Below, piece by piece: positions 40,883 to 45,832 of a stretch of 45,832 nt of DNA. A program made the translations under genes and the position numbers. The notes beneath the pieces are model-generated. The model was given only the letters and a program-made list of their open reading frames with translations, was not told the DNA's origin and searched no databases. Each line of letters begins with the position of its first letter. The stretch's first letter is position 1. This DNA comes from an uncultured Oscillibacter sp. (lineage in GTDB: Bacteria; Bacillota; Clostridia; Oscillospirales; Oscillospiraceae), in the NCBI GenBank assembly GCA_949959305.1, contig CATLJA010000006.1, positions 1 through 45,832 of the forward strand, given 5' to 3'.

Positions 40883-42700
40883 TCACCGCCCCTCCTCGAA
40901 GCAGGAGAACGCCGGGTAGTACCGCAGCGGCGAGGGGTCCCCCAGGGCGGCGGAGCGGTTTTTCAAAATTTTCAGCTCCAGCTCCCGGGGATCCTTTTTC
41001 TTTTCTTCCTCCAAATTGAAGTCCCGGCCTCCCGCCCCCCGGGCCTGGAGGCCCAGCAGCACGTCCGCCGAGTAGTCGATGCCGCCGGACTCCTTGAACG
41101 CCGCCATGGTGGCGGAGGCGTTGTAGTTCTCTCTATTAAAAGAGGAGATGGCCAGCACCGTCAGCCCCCGGCTCCGGGAGAGCTTTTTCAGGGCGCAGAC
41201 CGCCCGGTCCAGGTTCTGCTTATCGGTGAAATGCACGTCGGCGGGGGCGATAATCTGGAGGTAGTCCAGGAAGACCACAGGCTTCCGCCCCGTCTCGGCG
41301 ATATGCCGCTCCACGCCCCTGCGGATGTCCTCCAGGCCCGTCTCGTGGTCCCCCTCTACAATCCAAATCCGCTCCGCCAGCTCCGCGTAACGCCGCTGGG
41401 CCGCCTCCAGGTGGGCGGCCTCCTCCGGCGCGGCCTTCTTCCTCCGCCGGGGGTCCAGCACCCCCCGGACCGTTTTCGACAGGGTCCGGCCCCGGCTGGC
41501 GTCGGTCTGGAAGGTGATGCGGGAGATGGAGCGGGCCATCAGCTCGAAGGCGCTCATTTCCAAGGTGAAGACCAGCACGTCCGTTCCGGCGGCGGCCAGC
41601 TGGTCCGCAAGCTGCATGCAGAAGGCCGTCTTGCCCAGGGAGCTCACCGCCCCCAGGACGTAAAGCCCCTCGTAAAGCCCGCCGTCCAGGGCCCGGTCCA
41701 GGCCGGGGAAGCCCGTGGGCCGGGGGGGCGGCGCGCGCCGGATGTGCTCCAGCAGGGCGGGCATGCGCCCGGCGGCGGAAAGGCTTTCATAGGGCGGGTG
41801 GGCGTTCTCCCAGGCCCTGACGCAGTCCGCCAGGAAGGCCCCGGCGGCGGCCCGGTCCGCCAGGAGGAATTCGTTTAAATCCTTCCCCTGGGGGAGGGGC
41901 GGGCACCGGCTCAGCCAGGGGAGCTCCTCCAGCAGGGCGGAGGCCCACGCCTCCCCCGGGCCGTCGCTGTCCGGCAGGACCAGCACCGGGCCGGGCGGCT
42001 CCAGCTCCCGCAGGATGGCGGCGGCCTTCTCCCGGTTCCCGGCCCCGTTCAGCGCGGCGGCGGGGAAGCCCAGTTCTTCGGCGCTGAGGGCGTCGAAGGT
42101 CCCCTCCGTCAGGAAGACGGGGCGGTCCTCCCGCAGCAGCTCCGGCTGGAACAGGGGCGAGGGCGCGCCCTTTTCGTTGAGGTAGCGCTTTTCGTCCACG
42201 CTCCGCCGGACGGCCCGCCCCCCCTCGCAAGGGAGCACCACGCAGCGGCGGGCCGGGTCGTAGCCCAGGCCGAACCGCAGGACGGTTTCCGGGGACAGGC
42301 CCCGCCGGGCGAAGTAGTCGGTTTTGTCCGCGTGGGCGGCGCAGTCCTCCAGGTAGGACGGGGACGGCGGGGGCGCGGCGCTTTCGGGAGGCTTCCGCTT
42401 CGGAGCGGCCCGCTTCCGCCCCTCCGGCTCCACGGTTCCCGTGCCGTAGCGGCGGCTGGCCTCCGCCAGGGCCTCCCGGGGGGAGGGGAGGTTTTCGTCC
42501 ATGGCCAGGAGGTCGAACAGGTCGTAATCCGCCCCGCAGGCAAAGCAGTGGACCTTGTGCCGGCGGGAATCGTAGCCCATGGAGGGGTTCCGGTCCAAGT
42601 GCTCCGGATTCAGGCAGCGGAAACGCTTGGCGGGGTTGATCCCCCGCTCCCGGAGGTAGTCCGCCAGGCGGGGGCGGAGGGAGTAAAAGGTGTCGGGCAT
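40883..42700 (-). CDS. Plasmid/phage-type primase-helicase
   Basis: This 605-residue protein joins a primase and a DnaB-type helicase, as in phage T7 gp4. A CHC2-like zinc finger is at 29-55 (Cys29, His34, Cys52, Cys55). The TOPRIM primase core has TEGTFDALS at 198-206 with Glu199 and LPDSDGPGEA at 242-251 with Asp244 and Asp246. The helicase has Walker A AVSSLGKTAF at 351-360, an LEMSAFELMAR motif near 380, and Walker B VVFLDYLQ with Asp479. The start at 42700 follows AAAGGAGG; the longer frame upstream runs through the origin. It lies downstream of iterons and an initiator-like gene, the organisation of a plasmid replicon. Confidence 0.88.
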   Translation of the reverse strand: MPDTFYSLRPRLADYLRERGINPAKRFRCLNPEHLDRNPSMGYDSRRHKVHCFACGADYDLFDLLAMDENLPSPREALAEASRRYGTGTVEPEGRKRAAPKRKPPESAAPPPSPSYLEDCAAHADKTDYFARRGLSPETVLRFGLGYDPARRCVVLPCEGGRAVRRSVDEKRYLNEKGAPSPLFQPELLREDRPVFLTEGTFDALSAEELGFPAAALNGAGNREKAAAILRELEPPGPVLVLPDSDGPGEAWASALLEELPWLSRCPPLPQGKDLNEFLLADRAAAGAFLADCVRAWENAHPPYESLSAAGRMPALLEHIRRAPPPRPTGFPGLDRALDGGLYEGLYVLGAVSSLGKTAFCMQLADQLAAAGTDVLVFTLEMSAFELMARSISRITFQTDASRGRTLSKTVRGVLDPRRRKKAAPEEAAHLEAAQRRYAELAERIWIVEGDHETGLEDIRRGVERHIAETGRKPVVFLDYLQIIAPADVHFTDKQNLDRAVCALKKLSRSRGLTVLAISSFNRENYNASATMAAFKESGGIDYSADVLLGLQARGAGGRDFNLEEEKKKDPRELELKILKNRSAALGDPSPLRYYPAFSCFEEGR

Positions 42701-42915
42701 GGCGGGGCCTCCTTTCAAAAAGAAGGGCTTGCGGCGGACGAAGGAGCCGCGAAGCCCGTAAGATATCTTAATATATCTATAAGGGGCGGGAGACGCTTTT
42801 GGGCGGGCTTGAAAAAGATGGCGGCAATTCTGGAAATTCCGGCGGAAATTTCCGTTTTGACGGTTTAAAGGTTGGAAAAACCGGGAAGAATGCCAGGGGC
42901 GGATTCTTCCCTTCT

Positions 42916-42996
42916 GCACGGGCCCGGGTCGGAGGAGCACGGGTTGAAGTCGGCTTTGCACGAAACCGGGTGTGGTTCTGCACGGGTTGAAGTCGG
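42916..42996 (+). repeat. Four iterons with 21-22 bp period
   Basis: Units start at 42916, 42937, 42958 and 42980. The second and fourth are identical, GCACGGGTTGAAGTCGG; the first (GCACGGGCCCGGGTCGG) and third (GCACGAAACCGGGTGTGG) share the GCACG start and the G-rich end. Spacings of 21, 21 and 22 bp put the units on the same face of the helix, as expected for initiator-binding iterons. Confidence 0.75.
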
Positions 42997-43021
42997 AACC
43001 GGACGGCGGACGGAGGGCGGC

Positions 43022-43134
43022 TGTGGAAAGAAACGCGGCGGTTTTCCACATTCGAGGCGGTTTTTACTCTCGGACCGCCGCGTTTGGGGCGGGGAGCGCC
43101 GTTTCTGTGGAAAAGGTCCGGCGGGCTTTCCACG
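43022..43134. promoter_or_regulatory. Cluster of four DnaA-box-like sites
   Basis: TTTTCCACA occurs at 43042-43050 (plus) and 43106-43114 (minus), CTTTCCACA at 43022-43030 (minus) and CTTTCCACG at 43126-43134 (plus). The first two differ from the TTATCCACA consensus at one position. The alternating orientation and closeness to iterons suggest host DnaA helps at this origin. Confidence 0.55.
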
Positions 43135-43192
43135 AGAGCCGGTGACAGCCATGACGGGCTTCCGGGAAGTCAGACCTGGATTCGTGCGGGGG

Positions 43193-44458
43193 TCATTCCT
43201 CCGGGGGCTCCGCCTGGGCGGGCAGCCTTTTCCGCTTTGCCTCGGAGGGCTTGACGGGCTTGTCCAGCTTTTTGACGTAGCCGTTGACGGCCTCGTCCAC
43301 TTGAACGGTCATCCGGGCGGCAAGGAAGGTGTTGATGTTGTCGTAGTCCAGCTCCAGCCGCAGGGAGTTGCCGGAGACGGCGGCGATTTCCTCCATAGCC
43401 TTCCGGAAGGGGCGGAGGATGGCCTCGTCGTAATTGCGGTTTTTGACCTCCTCCTTGGTGGGAAGGCCGATGTAGCGGATGATGTCCTCCACCCGGACGC
43501 GGAAGGTGCCGTCCTCCGCCAGGGGGGCCTTGCGGGCCCGGTAGAATAAGTAGAAGGCCATGCGGTAGGCGTTTTCCCCCAGGTGGCCCATCCAGTCGGG
43601 AATGAGCTGGTAGTACTGGGTCAGGAAGTGGCGCACGTTCTCGGCGAAGGCGATGCGGACCTCTCCGGTGTATTTTTTGATGCTGGCCTCCGTGGCGAGA
43701 TGGGTGATGTAGAAGGATTCAAAGTATTTTTTGAAGGACTCCGCCGTCAGCTTCATGCCCGTGATGGACTGCACGTCCTTCTTCAGCTGGCGGTAGGCCG
43801 CGTCCCGGGATTTCAGCCCCGCCCAGTCCATGTATTCCTTGATGTTGAATACGGCGGAGTTGTTCCTCCAGTTCTGGCTGTTGCCCTGCATGAGGGTGTA
43901 TATGAGGAGGCGGTGGGCCGTCCAGCTGAGATTCCGGGTGTACTCCTGCACCGCCTCGAAAATCAGGGTCATCTCGTAGTCCTTGTTCCGGTAGCGGATG
44001 TTCTGGTTTCCGTAGGCGTCCGGCTCCGAGTAGGTGACGGTGATTCCGTTGGAGGCGGGGTGGAACTCCCGGCCCCGCTTCATGTTGGCCCACACGCCGC
44101 AGATGAAGTAGGTGGCGGGGCTGTTGCCCAGCACGTCGTACTCCGTGGCCTTGGCGGTGAGGTTCTCCTCAAAGACCGCCAGCAGCGCCGCGGCCAGGGC
44201 CTCCGCGTCCGGGTCCCCTCCGGCGGCGGCCTCCGGCAGGCGCTCCGGCCCCCCGTGGGCCTCGAAAAAGCTGTCCAGCAGGGGGTAAATCTGCTGGAAG
44301 TCGTATTGGGCCAGCTGGCGCTTGAAGGCGGCGGGCTTCTTCTCCTGGAGGGGCTTCAGGCGGCGGTAGGTCTGGAGCATCTCCTGGAACTGGTCGCTTT
44401 CCAGGAAGCGCAGCGGCGCGTCCTTCAGCGCCTCCAGGGATTCCGGCGATTGGGTCAT
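43193..44458 (-). CDS. Replication initiator-like protein
   Basis: This 421-residue protein has central and C-terminal winged-helix-like regions: NLSWTAHRLLIYTLMQ, then NIKEYMDWAGLKSRDAAYRQ, and VEDIIRYIGLPTKEEVKN later on, a pattern like Rep_3/RepA plasmid initiators, which bind iterons with two winged helices. The N-terminal 130 residues are helical and unassigned. The ATG at 44458 follows AAAGGAGG with the same GCCC-GCC spacer as the helicase gene, suggesting a common origin for the two. The iterons lie directly downstream. Family assignment is by pattern, so moderate; the context of iterons and a primase-helicase supports it. Confidence 0.7.
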   Translation of the reverse strand: MTQSPESLEALKDAPLRFLESDQFQEMLQTYRRLKPLQEKKPAAFKRQLAQYDFQQIYPLLDSFFEAHGGPERLPEAAAGGDPDAEALAAALLAVFEENLTAKATEYDVLGNSPATYFICGVWANMKRGREFHPASNGITVTYSEPDAYGNQNIRYRNKDYEMTLIFEAVQEYTRNLSWTAHRLLIYTLMQGNSQNWRNNSAVFNIKEYMDWAGLKSRDAAYRQLKKDVQSITGMKLTAESFKKYFESFYITHLATEASIKKYTGEVRIAFAENVRHFLTQYYQLIPDWMGHLGENAYRMAFYLFYRARKAPLAEDGTFRVRVEDIIRYIGLPTKEEVKNRNYDEAILRPFRKAMEEIAAVSGNSLRLELDYDNINTFLAARMTVQVDEAVNGYVKKLDKPVKPSEAKRKRLPAQAEPPEE

Positions 44459-44526
44459 GGCAGGGCCTCCTTTGGCGGGCGGGGTGGTTTTGGAAATGGA
44501 AAAGCTGCATGGAAAGTTTGATATGA

Positions 44527-44535
44527 AGTATAGCA
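44527..44535 (-). promoter_or_regulatory. Extended -10 promoter of the initiator-like gene
   Basis: TGCTATACT on the minus strand is a good extended -10 element about 70 nt before the ATG at 44458. No good -35 is present (TTTCCT at 17 bp). Confidence 0.6.
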
Positions 44536-44592
44536 TAAAAGGGGGAAAAAGGAAAGGGAAAGTTTTCGGGCGGGCGCTTCGGGCGGAGAGGC

Positions 44593-44619
44593 CGGACAAG
44601 CCTCACGTGAGGCCGCGCC
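44593..44619 (+). repeat. 27-bp inverted repeat bracketing the replication module, right copy
   Basis: CGGACAAGCCTCACGTGAGG followed by CCGCGCC. It is the inverted partner of 40846-40872 with one mismatch. It lies between the Mor-like gene (stop at 44637) and the initiator-like gene. GGGCGGAG and CTCCGCCC arms outside it can extend the hairpin. Confidence 0.8.
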
Positions 44620-44636
44620 CCGGGGAGCTCCGCCCC

Positions 44637-44912
44637 TCAGCTCCTGGTCCCGCTGAGAATTTTCCGAATCTGCCGCTCGCTGAGGCCGAAGCGGATTCCC
44701 AGCGCCCGGAAGTTTCCCCCGTCGAACCGGGCCCGGATGTCCCGGTCCCGGGCCTCCCGCTCCAGGGACTCCGTTTTGGGGATGTAGAGGCTCTGCCCGC
44801 CCCGCAGGCGGGTGAGCCGGAGGAAGCCGTCCAGCCCCAGGCTGTCCGCCAGGTCCCGGTATTCCGCTGGAACGTCCTCCGGGAGAATGGAGTGAAAAAA
44901 CGTGCCGCTCAT
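44637..44912 (-). CDS. Mor-family small transcription regulator
   Basis: This 91-residue protein has the whole Mor pattern: LPEDVPAEYRDLADSLGLDGF at the start, GGQSLYIPKTE in the middle (the dimer strand), RDIRARFDGGN and a C-terminal helix-turn-helix ALGIRFGLSERQIRKIL at about 69-86. Mor proteins activate middle genes in Mu-like phages; small stand-alone versions are common in Firmicutes. The ATG follows AAAGGAGC at 6 nt, and TATAAT at 44939-44934 is a likely -10. It might control the replication module directly downstream. Confidence 0.85.
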   Translation of the reverse strand: MSGTFFHSILPEDVPAEYRDLADSLGLDGFLRLTRLRGGQSLYIPKTESLEREARDRDIRARFDGGNFRALGIRFGLSERQIRKILSGTRS

Positions 44913-45121
44913 AAAAAAGCTCCTTTCGGTTTTATTATAATGACTGCGGGCGGACGGCGGGTCCGTATGGCGCCGCCCTCCGGGCGCGGAAGGACGGCCC
45001 TCAAGGAAGGAAGCCCTTCTATAAAGAGAGGGCGCGGGGCCGGAGATTGCACGGCGGTATGCAACTTCCGGCCGGGTCTATTAAAAATTTGTTAAAAACA
45101 GGCGGCCGGAGCGGCGGGGGC
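44913..45121. other. Divergent intergenic region with a long dyad
   Basis: No gene is seen. It separates the Mor-like gene (minus) from the exporter gene (plus). A dyad at 45038-45073 pairs GGCCGGA with TTCCGGCC and TTGCA with TGCAA around a short loop, and includes TGCACGG, reminiscent of the iteron start. It could be a Mor-protein operator or a hairpin. Confidence 0.45.
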
Positions 45122-45150
45122 TTGCAAAAAAGGCCGGGCTGTGCTATGGT
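45122..45150 (+). promoter_or_regulatory. Promoter of the small exporter gene
   Basis: TTGCAA (45122-45127) and TATGGT (45145-45150) are 17 bp apart on the plus strand; the start would be near 45157. Confidence 0.7.
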
Positions 45151-45207
45151 AGGACGGTAATTTTGACAGAAAAAGGAGAAAGGCGGGCCTCGGCCCGACG
45201 GAAAGCG

Positions 45208-45678
45208 ATGTTTGGCGAAAGTGCGTTTGGAAACTTGGCGGCGGTGTTTTTCATGTCCATGGTCCCGGTGGTGGAGCTGCGGGGGGCCATCCCCTTCGGC
45301 ATTGCCGCGGGGCTTCCGGCGTGGGAGGTGTACTGCGCCGCCGTGCTGGGGAACCTGGTTCCGGTTCCCTTTATATTTCTTCTGCTGCGGCATGTGTTCG
45401 CCCTGCTGCGGCGGGTTCCCTGGCTGGGGGAAAAGGTGGACTGGCTGGAGCGCCGGGCCCATTTGAAGGGCCGGACCGTGCGGAAGTACCGCCTTTTGGG
45501 GCTGGTGCTGTTGGTGGCGGTGCCCCTGCCGGGGACCGGGGCCTGGACCGGAGCCCTGGTGGCCGACGTGCTGGACATCCGGGCCAGGACGGCCCTCCCC
45601 GCCATCGCCATTGGAGTGCTGGTTGCCGGGGCGCTGGTAATTGCCGCCTCCTGCGGCGTGGCGGAGCTGTTTTTCTGA
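45208..45678 (+). CDS. COG2426/Sm_multidrug_ex small membrane protein
   Basis: This protein of about 156 residues has four or five TM helices and the family signature VPVVELRGAIPFGIAAGLP near the start, then VPVPFIFLL, a KYRLLGLVLLVAVPLPGTGAW block and a small-residue final helix. The family is annotated as putative small multidrug export protein, but its function is not established. The ATG at 45208 is preferred; a TTG at 45163 would be almost leaderless. A GGAG site lies 30 nt before the ATG, separated by a CGGGCC/GGCCCG hairpin that may bring it closer. It is the only plus-strand gene here. Confidence 0.85.
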   Translation: MFGESAFGNLAAVFFMSMVPVVELRGAIPFGIAAGLPAWEVYCAAVLGNLVPVPFIFLLLRHVFALLRRVPWLGEKVDWLERRAHLKGRTVRKYRLLGLVLLVAVPLPGTGAWTGALVADVLDIRARTALPAIAIGVLVAGALVIAASCGVAELFF

Positions 45679-45692
45679 GCGCTTGAAAAGAG

Positions 45693-45730
45693 CCGCCGGA
45701 CCTGTGGTTTCAGGCCCGGCGGTTTTCTTT
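45693..45730 (+). terminator. Terminator of the small exporter gene
   Basis: CCGCCGGACCTG and CAGGCCCGGCGG form a 12-bp stem with one mismatch and a 6-nt loop, followed by TTTTCTTT on the plus strand, 15 nt past the stop codon. Confidence 0.9.
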
Positions 45731-45832
45731 ATGGGTGGATGTTCCGGCGTGGCCGCCGCCCTGGGGCCCCCGCGAAGCGGACAGACAAGCCGGACATACC
45801 CCGCCCCGCCCGGCGGAAAAAACAGGCCGCCC

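Larger units (their letters stand above)
42701..43192. other. Putative iteron-type replication origin
   Basis: This 492-bp region between the initiator-like and primase-helicase genes has no gene. It contains four iterons (42916-42996), four DnaA-box-like sites (43022-43134) and an AT-rich tract at 42759-42782 (TAAGATATCTTAATATATCT) that stands out from the GC-rich surroundings and could be the unwinding element or hold the helicase promoter. This set is the normal make-up of an iteron plasmid origin. Confidence 0.65.

Noticed and set aside
42916-42996. A short CRISPR-like array
   Set aside because: Units are 17 bp with 4-5 bp between them, too short and regular for repeat-spacer structure; no cas genes. 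They fit iterons.
42701-43051. An N-terminal extension of the primase-helicase by 117 residues
   Set aside because: It would translate the iterons and the AT-rich tract, has no ribosome binding site, and the zinc-finger domain begins right after the ATG at 42700, which has AAAGGAGG.
43022-43134. Chromosomal oriC from the DnaA-box-like sites
   Set aside because: No dnaA, dnaN, recF or gyrB genes nearby, and iterons plus an initiator-like gene fit a plasmid-type origin better.

Overview
The window looks like a chromosomal or chromid segment of a high-GC Gram-positive gut bacterium of the Oscillospiraceae type (Flavonifractor, Lawsonibacter or Oscillibacter relatives). This rests on GC-rich genes with strong GGAGG ribosome binding sites, an S-layer-homology surface protein, a Mor-family small regulator and LpxD-like hexapeptide proteins in a cell-wall glycan locus. 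It is an inference from gene style; no rRNA or other phylogenetic marker is present. Every gene called except the last lies on the minus strand, so transcription runs from high to low coordinates.

Layout. (1) 1-1 kb: the start of a small secreted protein, then a TetR regulator with a perfect consensus promoter and an overlapping operator-like palindrome. (2) 1.3-5.6 kb: a two-gene operon of unknown function, a four-TM protein followed by an 895-residue protein with a zincin-type HEIAH site, ending in a strong terminator. (3) 5.6-7.0 kb: a gene-poor stretch with several dyad repeats and one possible small gene. (4) 7.0-34.9 kb: a long surface-glycan locus, read from 34.9 kb down from a good promoter. 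(5) 35.0-37.6 kb: a large O-antigen-ligase/polymerase-like membrane protein with its own promoter and terminator. (6) 37.7-40.8 kb: an abundant-type SLH surface protein with a long leader. (7) 40.8-44.9 kb: a plasmid-type replication module (initiator-like protein, four 21-22 bp iterons, DnaA-box-like sites, primase-helicase) next to a Mor-like regulator, bracketed by inverted 27-bp repeats. (8) 45.1-45.7 kb: a plus-strand COG2426 small membrane exporter.

How the glycan genes fit together. A PglF/WbpM-type 4,6-dehydratase (8.9-7.0 kb), a PglE-type aminotransferase (34.2-33.0 kb), a PglD-like protein (34.8 kb) and a PglC/WcaJ-type phosphoglycosyl transferase (30.4 kb) outline a diacetamido-trideoxyhexose (bacillosamine-type) initiating sugar. 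Between them lies a complete gene set for UDP-ManNAc3NAcA: WbpA dehydrogenase, WbpB oxidase, WbpE aminotransferase, WbpD acetyltransferase and WbpI 2-epimerase. Three GT4 glycosyltransferases extend the unit, a Wzx flippase and Wzy-like polymerase export and polymerise it, and a glucuronyl C5-epimerase-like protein, PIG-L and NodB-type deacetylases, a methyltransferase, several hexapeptide acyltransferases and an MBOAT/AlgJ-type O-acetylation pair would modify it.

The locus shows decay and reshuffling. A polysaccharide deacetylase has a one-base frameshift inside a perfect hairpin. A GNAT gene is out of frame with its own ribosome binding site at an A6 tract. A short sugar-transferase relic survives between two genes. 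The PglD homologue carries an integrase-arm-like N-terminus and lacks the catalytic His. The segment from about 11.7 to 18.4 kb, and smaller patches, are visibly more AT-rich than the rest. Two near-identical 49-bp promoter regions precede the dehydratase and the O-acetylation operon. The least expected features are the iteron replicon in an otherwise chromosomal context, the integrase-arm/PglD fusion, the hexapeptide/beta-propeller fusion and the C5-epimerase in a ManNAc3NAcA locus.
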